Positions 7,923-15,625 of a stretch of DNA of 64,000 nt are shown here, one piece after another. Numbering within the stretch: position 1 is the first letter of the stretch; each line of letters opens with the position of its first letter. Source of the stretch: an uncultured Bacilli bacterium (GTDB taxonomy: Bacteria; Bacillota_I; Bacilli_A; RF39; UBA660); contig CAKOYD010000002.1 in assembly GCA_934130545.1 (NCBI GenBank), positions 186,001-250,000 on the forward strand. Reading direction: 5' to 3'. The position numbers and the translations under genes were made by a program. The notes below the pieces were generated by a model, which ran no database searches, was not told where the DNA came from, and saw nothing but the letters and a program-made list of their open reading frames with translations.

Positions 7923-8888
7923 TTATTTTTCAATGCCCAAATGTTTATATGCCTTTTCTGTTGCCACTCTACCACGAGATGTTCTCTTTAAATAACCATT
8001 TTGTAATAAATATGGTTCATAAACATCCTCAATAGTAGTAGCTTCCTCACCAATCGAAGATGCTAAAGCCTCTAATCCTACCGGACCCCCATCATATCTT
8101 TCAATAATCGCTCTTAATAAATGATAGTCAGTCTCATCTAATCCATCTTGATCGACTTTTAATCTATTTAATGATAGATTTAATATTTCTTCATCAATTA
8201 CTCCTTTACCCTCTACTAAAGCAAAGTCTCTAACTCTTCTAAATAACCTATTACATATTCTAGGCGTTCCTCTACTTCTTCTAGCTAATTCATAAGCTGC
8301 TTCATCAGTTATTTCTGTATTTAATATTCTCGATGTTCTTTTAACTATTTGAAATAATTCATCAACTGTATAATAATTTAATTTAGATATTATTCCAAAT
8401 CTATCTCTTAATGGTGCTGATAAATCACCAGCTCTTGTTGTTGCGCCTATTAAAGTAAATGGTGGTAGATCTATCTTTATATTTCTACTATTACCATCAG
8501 TACCTATTACGATATTTATGTAATAATCTTCCATAGCGGAATATAAAATTTCTTCAACAAACTTAGGCATTCTATGAATTTCATCAATAAATAATACATC
8601 GTGAGGTTCTAATGAAGATAAGACTGCTGCTAAATCACCACTTTTTTCAATAGCTGGTCCACTAGCAGTTTTTATTTGACTACCCATTTCATTAGCAATA
8701 ATATTAGCTAGAGTTGTCTTACCAAGTCCAGGTGGACCATATAATAATATATGGTCTAGACTATCGTCTCTTAATAAAGCTGATTTTATAAATACATCAA
8801 TATTTTGTTTTACTTCTGTCTGTCCTATATATTCATCAAGTCGACTTGGTCTAATATCATTACTCTCTTCTTCAAATAAACTATTCAT
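7923..8888 (-). CDS. ruvB: Holliday junction branch migration helicase RuvB
   Basis: This 321-residue AAA+ motor of the RuvABC resolvasome drives branch migration of Holliday junctions. Walker A is GPPGLGKTT (about 50-58), Walker B LFIDEIHR, sensor 1 GATTRAG, and the arginine-finger region APLRDRFG. The C-terminal winged helix contains [10 protein letters not shown] and [13 protein letters not shown]. Slightly short at the N-terminus but otherwise typical. It follows ruvA by 17 bases in the same direction with the ribosome binding site AAAGGAGG. Confidence 0.97.
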   Translation of the reverse strand: MNSLFEEESNDIRPSRLDEYIGQTEVKQNIDVFIKSALLRDDSLDHILLYGPPGLGKTTLANIIANEMGSQIKTASGPAIEKSGDLAAVLSSLEPHDVLFIDEIHRMPKFVEEILYSAMEDYYINIVIGTDGNSRNIKIDLPPFTLIGATTRAGDLSAPLRDRFGIISKLNYYTVDELFQIVKRTSRILNTEITDEAAYELARRSRGTPRICNRLFRRVRDFALVEGKGVIDEEILNLSLNRLKVDQDGLDETDYHLLRAIIERYDGGPVGLEALASSIGEEATTIEDVYEPYLLQNGYLKRTSRGRVATEKAYKHLGIEK

Positions 8889-8905
8889 ATTCCACCTCCT
8901 TTAAT

Positions 8906-9460
8906 TTATTTTAATAATAATTTTAAAGCCTCTTTAATTTGATCTTCTAATGTTAAATTAGAGTTTACTGATACCACTACTTTCTTAATATCAGCTTGTT
9001 TATATCCCAAAGCAAGTAAAGCATCAACTAATTCTTGATTATTAATAGTAAATAAATCTCTCTCTACTAAAGCAAGTTTTCCTTTTAAATCAAGTATTAT
9101 TTGTCTTGCTACTTTATCACCTATCTTAGGGAATTTCTTTAAATATAAAATATTTTCTCTTTCGACAGCATCCATAATACCATTGATACTACCTGTTGCT
9201 AGCATTGGTAAAGCCATTTTAGGTCCCAACCCTTTAACAGATATTAACTTTAAGAATAACTTTAACTCTTCTTTTTCTTTAAATCCATATAATGAATGTT
9301 CATCTTCTTTTATCTGTGTATAAGTATATACTTTATATTCATTATTTAATTTATAACTATAAGGATTAGGTACATAGATAATATAACCTATATTATTATT
9401 ATCAATAACTATATAACTAGATTCTATTTCTACCACTAACCCTTTAATATATGCATACAT
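8906..9460 (-). CDS. ruvA: Holliday junction DNA helicase subunit RuvA
   Basis: This 184-residue protein is the junction-binding partner of RuvB. It starts MYAYIKGLVVEIESSYIVID (OB-fold domain), then has the helix-hairpin-helix segments VKGLGPKMALPML and FPKIGDKVARQIILDLKGK, and a C-terminal helical domain (VDALLALGYKQADIKKVV) that contacts RuvB. Start and upstream ddl stop overlap as TAATG at 9460, indicating translational coupling. It forms the ddl-ruvA-ruvB operon. Confidence 0.96.
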   Translation of the reverse strand: MYAYIKGLVVEIESSYIVIDNNNIGYIIYVPNPYSYKLNNEYKVYTYTQIKEDEHSLYGFKEKEELKLFLKLISVKGLGPKMALPMLATGSINGIMDAVERENILYLKKFPKIGDKVARQIILDLKGKLALVERDLFTINNQELVDALLALGYKQADIKKVVVSVNSNLTLEDQIKEALKLLLK

Positions 9461-10620
9461 TATTTCATCTCCCTGATGTCTTTAGTCGTTAGATTCTTAA
9501 GTATATTACTATCTATAGTTGTTATCTTCCCACTACTTTTATTAATATTCTTAATAGTATCTTCAATTAATATATTTAATAATTCTTTATATGAAATATT
9601 TACTTCTTCCCATAAATGATGTGAAAAACATAATGGAATATTCTCTACTTCATTAACATATAATTTCTTTTCTTTCTTATCATATAAGAAATCAACACGA
9701 CATATTCCTGTATTATTAAATAAACTTACCGCATTTGTAGCCATCTTCTTAATATCTGCTTCCATCTTTTCATCTAATTTAGCTGGGCATATCTTCTTTA
9801 CTTTATTATCTTCTTCACTCTTTGTTAAATAGTTATCAGAAAATATCTTATACTCTCTATCAACGATACATTCTTCTATAGCAGATAGCATTAACTTATC
9901 ATTAGTTTTTAATACTGAAATATTATATTCTAAGAAGTCTTTTATTTTTTCTTCAACAATTATCTTTCTATCATAACGAAGTACTTTCTCAATAGTAGAA
10001 TCTAATTCTTCTTTACGATTAATTACTTCAATACCTACTGAACTACCTAATGTTGCAGGTTTAATAATTAATGGATACTCTAACTTATCAATCTTCTTAA
10101 ATAAAGCTTCTTTGTCTTTATAATAGTCGTTATCAAAAAACCATACATACCTAGGAATAGGTAAATTATTAAACTCTAATATTTGCTTAGATAATATCTT
10201 ATCTTGACTTACTACTGCTGAATATATATTATTACCTACAAACGGAATACCTATCATTTGTAAATATCCTTGGATAACACCATCTTCAATGCCTGCCCCA
10301 TGAACCATCGGAAAAGCTAAATGAATCTCAGTTAATTCACGTTTAATAAGTCCTGTTGTTTGTAATACAAAACGTCCTTTCTTATTAACCAAATTAACTT
10401 TCGTAGCATATCTATCTATTAAATTAAAATTATTAAAGCTGTCTATATATCTTAGCATTCCTGAAGCATACCACACTAAATCTTTAGTTATATAAATTGG
10501 TATAAACTCATATTTATCTGTATCTATTTGTTCCATAGCTTGTAAAGCCGTTAATATTGATAATTCATGCTCTACACTACATCCTCCAAATATAACTCCT
10601 ATCTTTAATTTCATACTCAT
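9460..10620 (-). CDS. ddl: D-alanine-D-alanine ligase-like ATP-grasp enzyme (divergent)
   Basis: This 386-residue ATP-grasp protein matches D-Ala-D-Ala ligase: GVIFGGCSVEHELSILTA (8-25), HGAGIEDGVIQG (107-118), KPATLGSSVGIEV (187-199) and GICRVDFLYD. Canonical enzymes make the peptidoglycan dipeptide. The C-terminal metal/substrate motif is unusual, however. The expected NEVNTxPGF region reads NEVENIPLCF at 323-332, so the second metal-ligand Asn appears replaced by Glu and the following loop is shortened. The usual G-[FM]-T is absent. It may be a diverged Ddl or a related D-Ala-X ligase. First gene of ddl-ruvA-ruvB, with TAATG coupling to ruvA. The first ATG was taken; the second, two codons on, is possible. 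Confidence 0.8.
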   Translation of the reverse strand: MSMKLKIGVIFGGCSVEHELSILTALQAMEQIDTDKYEFIPIYITKDLVWYASGMLRYIDSFNNFNLIDRYATKVNLVNKKGRFVLQTTGLIKRELTEIHLAFPMVHGAGIEDGVIQGYLQMIGIPFVGNNIYSAVVSQDKILSKQILEFNNLPIPRYVWFFDNDYYKDKEALFKKIDKLEYPLIIKPATLGSSVGIEVINRKEELDSTIEKVLRYDRKIIVEEKIKDFLEYNISVLKTNDKLMLSAIEECIVDREYKIFSDNYLTKSEEDNKVKKICPAKLDEKMEADIKKMATNAVSLFNNTGICRVDFLYDKKEKKLYVNEVENIPLCFSHHLWEEVNISYKELLNILIEDTIKNINKSSGKITTIDSNILKNLTTKDIREMK

Positions 10621-10708
10621 ACCTTCCTTCTATAATTATTATAAACTATTTTTATTAAATAGCAAAGAAAAATGCTTATAGTTAACACTTTTTAATAACT
10701 TTATGTAG

Positions 10709-10718
10709 GCATATACAT
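10709..10718 (+). promoter_or_regulatory. Candidate sporulation-sigma -10 box
   Basis: GCATATACAT resembles the -10 of sigma-E/sigma-K promoters (CATA-n3-TA or CATACA-T). It lies 27 bases before the start at 10745. Similar boxes precede cotJAB and gerQ. No convincing -35 was fixed. Confidence 0.35.
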
Positions 10719-10744
10719 ATAATAAAGTAAAGGATGTGTTATAT

Positions 10745-11008
10745 ATGAATGATGATAGAGATATGTACTATAATACATATGGTTATTCTTCTGTCTTTCC
10801 AAACCCTATGAATCCTATGATGAATAATCAAAATATGCCTATGCCTTATATGAATCAAAATAATGAATTAGAAAATAGACTTAGTCGTATGGAAAGACAA
10901 ATAAAAAGATTAGATCAAAGACTTAGTCGACTAGAAAACCCAACTGGTTATAATCAAACTAACTACAATCAATACACTGAACCAGATAACTCTATGTATA
11001 TGATGTAA
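10745..11008 (+). CDS. Small Met/Asn/Tyr-rich coiled-coil protein, possibly spore coat
   Basis: This 87-residue protein has no recognised family. The first 45 residues are rich in Tyr, Asn, Pro and Met (PNPMNPMMNNQ), followed by a short coiled coil ELENRLSRMERQIKRLDQRL and an Asn/Tyr-rich tail ending YMM. That composition resembles small spore-coat proteins. A sporulation-type -10 box and nearby cotJ genes support this, but the function is an inference. ATG 10745 was chosen because AAAGGATG precedes it by a suitable distance; a GTG at 10736 overlaps that site. Confidence 0.6.
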   Translation: MNDDRDMYYNTYGYSSVFPNPMNPMMNNQNMPMPYMNQNNELENRLSRMERQIKRLDQRLSRLENPTGYNQTNYNQYTEPDNSMYMM

Positions 11009-11055
11009 TTAATAAGCACATTTAGTAATAACTACTGAATGTCTTTTTCATATAA

Positions 11056-11084
11056 AAAACGTTAACTAATTTAGCTAACGTTTT
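11056..11084. terminator. Bidirectional terminator
   Basis: AAAACGTTA and TAACGTTTT form a nine-pair stem with an inner CTA/TAG extension. Oligo-T follows on both strands. It separates the convergent genes at 10745-11008 and 11088-11726. Confidence 0.8.
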
Positions 11085-11087
11085 AAT

Positions 11088-11726
11088 TTACTTTCTTCTT
11101 TTTACAGTAGGCATCGGTTTATCAAAAGATACTTCATTAAATCTTTCTATTCCCTGCTCTTCACAAAGTTCTAAATACTTGTCATCCCAAGATAATCTAT
11201 AAGCATCATTAATATCTAAACCAATTTTACTAACCCATTCTTTAACAATATCTTCCGGATTTCTAGTAGTACTTTTATTCTCTACTTCTATGCATACTCC
11301 AAATGGATATTCATTAACAGATATTTCAACATCATCATTTTCAAATACTGTCCTATATCTTTCATAACTTTCAACAACATTAAAATGCATAACATTACTT
11401 ACTATATACAAGAAATTATCTATATCAGCAGGGTTAATTCTTACTTCCTTCTCTTCTTCTTTATTTACTTCAGTTTCAGTAGTATTCTTTAATCTTCTCT
11501 TCCAACTAAGTTTACACTTTGATTCATTATCATTTGCTGATATTCTTACTCTAAATCTTCCATCGATTTCTTGACTATAAAAATCATACTTTTCATCACA
11601 ATGATTGTACTGAATAGTCTTTTCGTAAATTCTAGATTGTTCTTTCAAACCTACTTCTTTTCTTAAATCTTTTAAAATATTTGCTAAATCTTCCGTTGCA
11701 TAATAAAATCTTACTTCATATTCCAT
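11088..11726 (-). CDS. CYTH-domain phosphohydrolase/cyclase-like protein
   Basis: This 212-residue protein resembles the CYTH superfamily (adenylate cyclase class IV/thiamine triphosphatase), whose members bind triphosphates in a beta-tunnel of charged residues. The alternating charged strands are visible: EYEVRFYY at the start, GRFRVRIS, CKLSWKRRL, KEVRI, YERYRTVF, VEISVNEYPFGVCIEVE, and a late RLSWDDKYLEL. The starting EVRF replaces the usual ExExK, so activity is uncertain. Members that hydrolyse inorganic triphosphate are common in Firmicutes. It is monocistronic, with a terminator immediately after the stop. Confidence 0.72.
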   Translation of the reverse strand: MEYEVRFYYATEDLANILKDLRKEVGLKEQSRIYEKTIQYNHCDEKYDFYSQEIDGRFRVRISANDNESKCKLSWKRRLKNTTETEVNKEEEKEVRINPADIDNFLYIVSNVMHFNVVESYERYRTVFENDDVEISVNEYPFGVCIEVENKSTTRNPEDIVKEWVSKIGLDINDAYRLSWDDKYLELCEEQGIERFNEVSFDKPMPTVKRRK

Positions 11727-11855
11727 TTATTTTCATCTCCCTACAAAGTTATACTCTTACATGAATAATTATATCATAAATAATTTATTTCGCAAAAAAA
11801 CATTATAATAACTGCCTACTTCTTACTATACTAAATATATAAAGCTCTAAAGGAA

Positions 11856-12869
11856 TTAATTTTTACTGCTATTTAATACCTTTTCAACCTCATTAATTAA
11901 CTGTTCTTTATTAGGAATATAGTAAGTATATGTTGACGCAAATATATTATTAGATAAACCACCTAAAGCATATTCTAATAATACTTTATCTTTATCAGTA
12001 CATAATATTATCCCAATAGGCTTACCATCATCTGCATTATTTATATCTCGCTCATAATAATTAAGATACATATTCATTTGGCCAAGATTTTCAGCTTTTA
12101 AACCATTCATCTTCAAATCTATTAAAACATATGATTTTAAAAACTTGTTATAAAAAACCATATCTACATAATAATCTACGTTGTTAAGCATTATTCGTTG
12201 CTGACTTCCAACAAACATAAACCCTTTACCAAGTTCCAATATAAAATCTTCTATATGTCTTATTAACTTATATTCTAAATCTTTTTCTAGCAATGGTTTT
12301 TGTTCTTTTATTCCCAAAAACTCAAACACATAAGGCTCTTTTATTAAATCAATTGGCTTTGCCAGCACCTGCCCTTCTCTAGATAATTCTAAAATCTTTT
12401 TTCTATTTGATTTACCATCTGATAACAATAACCTTTCAAATAACGAAGTTTCCAATTGTCTCCTTAATTCTCTAACACTCCAATTTTCATTAATACATTC
12501 CTTTTCATAAAAACTTCTTTTGTCTTTATTCTGAATTATCATTAGTTCTAAATAGTGAGACCATGTTAATTCTTCATTTAATTCTTCTAAATTAGGATAA
12601 GCCTTATAAAAAACTCTCATATATTTTAAGTTAGAAATTGAATACCCTTTTCCCAAATATTTTGTCAATCTTTTCGATAAGTCTTTCAAGACTTCTTGCC
12701 CGTATTCAAGCCTATTATTATATTTTGTTTCGCTCGAAACGATAATTCTGCCAATATTCCAATAAACATAAACAATAGATTTATTAATTTCCTGCGCTAA
12801 ATTAGCTTTTGCCTGATTAACTAACTCTGTTATTTCATTTGTCATTTTATTGCTTACTTCTTCTAACAT
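11856..12869 (-). CDS. YhcG/DUF1016-family PDDEXK nuclease
   Basis: This 337-residue protein matches the YhcG/DUF1016 family. The N-terminal winged-helix-like part has YVYWNIGRII, GYSISNLKYMRVFY and LTWSHYLEL (about 30-115). The C-terminal PDDEXK-like nuclease core contains FVGSQQRI, VDYYVDMVFYN and SYVLIDLKM (about 215-255), followed by GQMNMYLNYYE. Family members often sit in restriction or other accessory loci and may bind Holliday-junction-like DNA. Here the gene stands alone between core and sporulation genes and is preceded by a 26-bp perfect palindrome. It is a plausible accessory insertion. ATG 12869 follows AAAGGTGG. Confidence 0.85.
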   Translation of the reverse strand: MLEEVSNKMTNEITELVNQAKANLAQEINKSIVYVYWNIGRIIVSSETKYNNRLEYGQEVLKDLSKRLTKYLGKGYSISNLKYMRVFYKAYPNLEELNEELTWSHYLELMIIQNKDKRSFYEKECINENWSVRELRRQLETSLFERLLLSDGKSNRKKILELSREGQVLAKPIDLIKEPYVFEFLGIKEQKPLLEKDLEYKLIRHIEDFILELGKGFMFVGSQQRIMLNNVDYYVDMVFYNKFLKSYVLIDLKMNGLKAENLGQMNMYLNYYERDINNADDGKPIGIILCTDKDKVLLEYALGGLSNNIFASTYTYYIPNKEQLINEVEKVLNSSKN

Positions 12870-12885
12870 ATTACCACCTTTGCTG

Positions 12886-12911
12886 AATTGGCCAGACGCG
12901 TCTGGCCAATT
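12886..12911. repeat. 26-bp perfect palindrome upstream of the YhcG-type gene
   Basis: The half-site AATTGGCCAGACG is followed immediately by its exact reverse complement. It is GC-rich in an AT-rich intergenic region and lies 16 bases upstream of the ATG, next to the ribosome binding site. No oligo-T tract follows on either strand, so a normal terminator is unlikely. It could be an operator, an RNA hairpin hiding the ribosome binding site, or a recognition site. Confidence 0.85.
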
Positions 12912-12957
12912 TAAGATACAATAATATTTGTTTCTTAAATCAGTGAATTACGGCTAA

Positions 12958-12984
12958 CTAATTCAAATAAATATTTAAAATCAT
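12958..12984 (-). other. Eight-codon ORF with a strong ribosome binding site
   Basis: On the minus strand GAGGGAGG is followed by ATG and eight sense codons (MILNIYLN) before TAG. It ends 46 bases before the palindrome at 12886-12911, in the direction of the YhcG-type gene. It may be a leader peptide or the remnant of a disrupted gene. Confidence 0.3.
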
Positions 12985-13121
12985 AATTACCTCCCTCTAA
13001 TATTAATATTCCGGATTAAATAATCATTTTACTTCAAAAATATTTAACTTTTTTTATTTTTTGTTTATTCGCATTATCTAATGCCTACTACATACTAGCC
13101 CATACACTAATTAACTAACAG

Positions 13122-13130
13122 CATAATATA
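13122..13130 (+). promoter_or_regulatory. Candidate sporulation-sigma -10 box before cotJ
   Basis: GCATAATATA fits the GCATA-n3-TA -10 of sigma-E/sigma-K promoters. It lies 16 bases upstream of the cotJAB start, whose ribosome binding site is CAGGTGAT. Confidence 0.4.
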
Positions 13131-13146
13131 TATCAGGTGATAAAAA

Positions 13147-13608
13147 ATGAATAGTTATGATTATAAATATGATGATTATATGAATTCGAATTATATGACT
13201 GGTATTAATAATATGATGAAGGATAATAACTTTACTAATACTTTTATGACTCCTAGTTATGCACTTGCTAGTACTAAAGAAGGTTTTGTAAAAGGTAATA
13301 TGTTTAATAATCTATATCAAGGATATAAAAACTATACTCCGGTAATGCCTAAAGCAAATAGTCAAAGAGAAATGTTATTAAATAAGTTATTAGAATACAA
13401 ATTTGCCATGATTGATTTAGGACTTTATCTAGATGTTAATCCTAATGATACTAGTTTAATTAATTTATATAATGAATATTTACAAGAAGAAAAAAAATTA
13501 TGTATGCAGTATGAAAAAAGTTATGGCCCATTAACTCTAGATAGTATGAATTTAGGTCAAAATAACTGGATATGGGATAATGGCCCTTGGCCTTGGGAGG
13601 TAAAATAA
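13147..13608 (+). CDS. cotJB: Spore coat protein CotJB with CotJA-like N-terminus
   Basis: This 153-residue protein has a C-terminal half typical of CotJB: MLLNKLLEYKFAMIDLGLYLDVNP, followed by the tail YGPLTLDS and WPWEVK. The first 75 residues are extra for CotJB. They include TPSYALASTKEGFVKGNMFNNL, whose ALA...GF..G..F.NLY pattern recalls CotJA. It may therefore be a CotJA-CotJB fusion. CotJ proteins form an inner-coat complex with CotJC in the mother cell during sporulation. Start chosen at the ATG after GGTGAT. cotJC begins one base after the stop. Confidence 0.82.
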   Translation: MNSYDYKYDDYMNSNYMTGINNMMKDNNFTNTFMTPSYALASTKEGFVKGNMFNNLYQGYKNYTPVMPKANSQREMLLNKLLEYKFAMIDLGLYLDVNPNDTSLINLYNEYLQEEKKLCMQYEKSYGPLTLDSMNLGQNNWIWDNGPWPWEVK

Positions 13609-13609
13609 A

Positions 13610-14176
13610 ATGTGGAAATATGTTAAAACTTTAGAGTACCCAATTAATATTAAAAGAAAAGATTTACGTATGGCTAAGTTTTTAATTACTCAATATGGAG
13701 GTGCCAACGGTGAATTAGCTGCAGCATTTAGATATTTAAATCAAAGATATACAATGCCTGATGATAAAGGTAAAGCCTTACTTACGGATATTGGTACGGA
13801 AGAACTTGCTCATGTTGAAATGATTTCAGCTATGGTTTATCAACTTATGAAAGGTGCTACTTTGAAAGAATTAAAAGAAGCCGGTTTAGATACAAACTAT
13901 GCTGAACATGGAAGAAGTCTATATCCAACAGATGCTAATGGCGTACCATTCACTGTTGCTTACTTTGCTTCAACCGGTGATCCTGTTGCAGATTTATCAG
14001 AAGATATGGCAGCTGAACAAAAAGCTCGTGCTGTCTATGAAAACTTAATAGATCTTACTGATGACCCTGATGTTATCGGACCACTATTATTCTTAAGACA
14101 ACGAGAAGTTATCCATTTTGATAGATTTAGGCAGTTATATGAAGAATATAAGAAAAATTACTCCAAAAAAATATAG
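13610..14176 (+). CDS. cotJC: Spore coat protein CotJC, manganese-catalase family
   Basis: This 188-residue protein belongs to the manganese catalase/CotJC family, a ferritin-like four-helix bundle with a di-metal centre. Visible ligands are Glu in NGELAAAFRY, Glu and His in GTEELAHVEM, Glu in AAEQKARAVYENL and Glu/His in REVIHFDRF. The start MWKYVKTLEYPI is typical of CotJC. Its ribosome binding site GGGAGG lies in the last codons of cotJB, so the pair is translationally coupled. The stop lies inside the terminator stem that follows. Confidence 0.95.
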   Translation: MWKYVKTLEYPINIKRKDLRMAKFLITQYGGANGELAAAFRYLNQRYTMPDDKGKALLTDIGTEELAHVEMISAMVYQLMKGATLKELKEAGLDTNYAEHGRSLYPTDANGVPFTVAYFASTGDPVADLSEDMAAEQKARAVYENLIDLTDDPDVIGPLLFLRQREVIHFDRFRQLYEEYKKNYSKKI

Positions 14177-14198
14177 TTAACCTTTAACTATATTTTTT
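14166..14198. terminator. Bidirectional terminator overlapping the cotJC and yunB stops
   Basis: AAAAAATATAGTTAA, loop CCT, TTAACTATATTTTTT forms a 15-pair stem with built-in oligo-A/oligo-T ends. It spans both stop codons of the convergent cotJC and yunB genes. Confidence 0.9.
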
Positions 14199-14946
14199 AA
14201 TTACTCCTAACCGTATTAGAATTCGTAGTAAATTCTCCTAAATAGTAATTAGGTACTACTCCCTGAATTACCTTTAATGATAAAGGTATCTTATTAGATA
14301 TGGTGATTCTTTCAGTAATAAATGGTAAATTAACTATCATTGATACTTCTACATAAACATCTACTTCGATTAAAGCATTATTAATACCATAACTAGATAC
14401 TGTTGTTGATATATTACTACATACATCTCCTATCATCTTATATCTTACTGGTATTTTAGCACCCAAATTACTTAAAAAGATATTATTAGTTATTAAACCT
14501 ACCGGTATTTCATAAATTACTCCCTTTTTTAACTTATCTTTATCATAATATACTGGTAAATCCATACTATCTATTTTGCCTTCTTCAACTAATGATAACT
14601 TTTTCTGAATATTATCTGTAATATTATGAAGAATCGTTAAAACATTATTAGAGTCATAAGTAATTAGTTGAATCTCATCATTATCATTTTTTGTAATATC
14701 CATTAAATTATCAATATTAATCTTCTTTTTATCATCTTCATTTACCGCCGAATTAATTATCATAGTAATAAACTTTCTAACTTCTGCCTCACCATATACT
14801 AAAGCATTATCTTTAATAGCATTTGAAAAATATTTAATAATATAATAAGTACTAATTAAAGATAAAATTATAATAATAAATATTAAAATTAGATAATTAC
14901 TTAGTTTTCTTTTTTTATGATATTTTAAATATACTCTATCTCTCAT
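14197..14946 (-). CDS. yunB: Sporulation protein YunB
   Basis: This 249-residue protein starts with a basic segment and one membrane helix (LSNYLILIFIIIILSLISTYYI, about 15-36) and then an extracytoplasmic domain. Recognisable YunB features are AEVRKFITMIINSAV, the region with Asn-Ile-Phe-Leu before LGAKIPVRYKMIGDV, and INNALIEVDVYVEVSMIVNLPF near the end. YunB is made in the mother cell under sigma-E in Bacillus and is needed for efficient sporulation, with unclear mechanism. It follows an unknown membrane protein and asnB in the same direction. Confidence 0.88.
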   Translation of the reverse strand: MRDRVYLKYHKKRKLSNYLILIFIIIILSLISTYYIIKYFSNAIKDNALVYGEAEVRKFITMIINSAVNEDDKKKINIDNLMDITKNDNDEIQLITYDSNNVLTILHNITDNIQKKLSLVEEGKIDSMDLPVYYDKDKLKKGVIYEIPVGLITNNIFLSNLGAKIPVRYKMIGDVCSNISTTVSSYGINNALIEVDVYVEVSMIVNLPFITERITISNKIPLSLKVIQGVVPNYYLGEFTTNSNTVRSN

Positions 14947-14978
14947 AGTAAAAAATATGAAATAAATTATTTCATATT

Positions 14979-15617
14979 CTAACTTAAGCCATAATAAGAT
15001 ATTTTATATTCGTTCCCATAGTCTTGTAACGAGAAGTGAACATTACGATATTTAGTATTTAAAATATTACTACTTTCATAATACCCAGCACTAACTAAGT
15101 ATTCAATAGTACTTCCTTCTCTATTAACTGATATAACATCATACTTATCAATATATGTTATATAATTACTCTTAGTACTAGAAGATAAGCAATATAATTT
15201 ATTATCTTTATTAATAAAATTTACTCCTTTATCCATCAAGAAACTATCTACTAAATTATTAATAAATAATTCTTTTACATTAGCAATTAATTCTTCATTA
15301 TCTTCAAACTTTAATGATTTACTATAAATAACACTATTTGAATCGATACATTCTTGATAATTAGTATTAATTTGGCCATTCAATTGGCAAAAACTATCAT
15401 TAATATCTACGTCACAAAATTTAGCACTACTATTACTAGTATTATTTAAAAATGTATATAACTTTTCATAGTATTCTTTACCTAATTCAATATATCTTTT
15501 ATCATCAGCTATTTTATCTTTATATGTTACATCATAAAGTAATTTACCAACTACTCCACATAAGACAAAGACTAATGCTAAAGTAAAGATTAATAACCAT
15601 TGTTTTTTCTTACTCAT
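14979..15617 (-). CDS. Unknown membrane-anchored extracytoplasmic protein
   Basis: This 212-residue protein was not recognised. KKKQWLLIFTLALVFVLCGVVG near the start is one membrane helix or uncleaved signal. The rest is polar and probably outside, with four or five cysteines (including CDVDINDSFC, QECID and YCLSS) that could form disulfides. It lies between asnB (8-base gap) and yunB (32-base gap), all in one direction. Co-transcription with yunB makes a sporulation or envelope role possible, but nothing in the sequence proves this. Confidence 0.7.
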   Translation of the reverse strand: MSKKKQWLLIFTLALVFVLCGVVGKLLYDVTYKDKIADDKRYIELGKEYYEKLYTFLNNTSNSSAKFCDVDINDSFCQLNGQINTNYQECIDSNSVIYSKSLKFEDNEELIANVKELFINNLVDSFLMDKGVNFINKDNKLYCLSSSTKSNYITYIDKYDVISVNREGSTIEYLVSAGYYESSNILNTKYRNVHFSLQDYGNEYKISYYGLS

Positions 15618-15625
15618 TATTTCAC

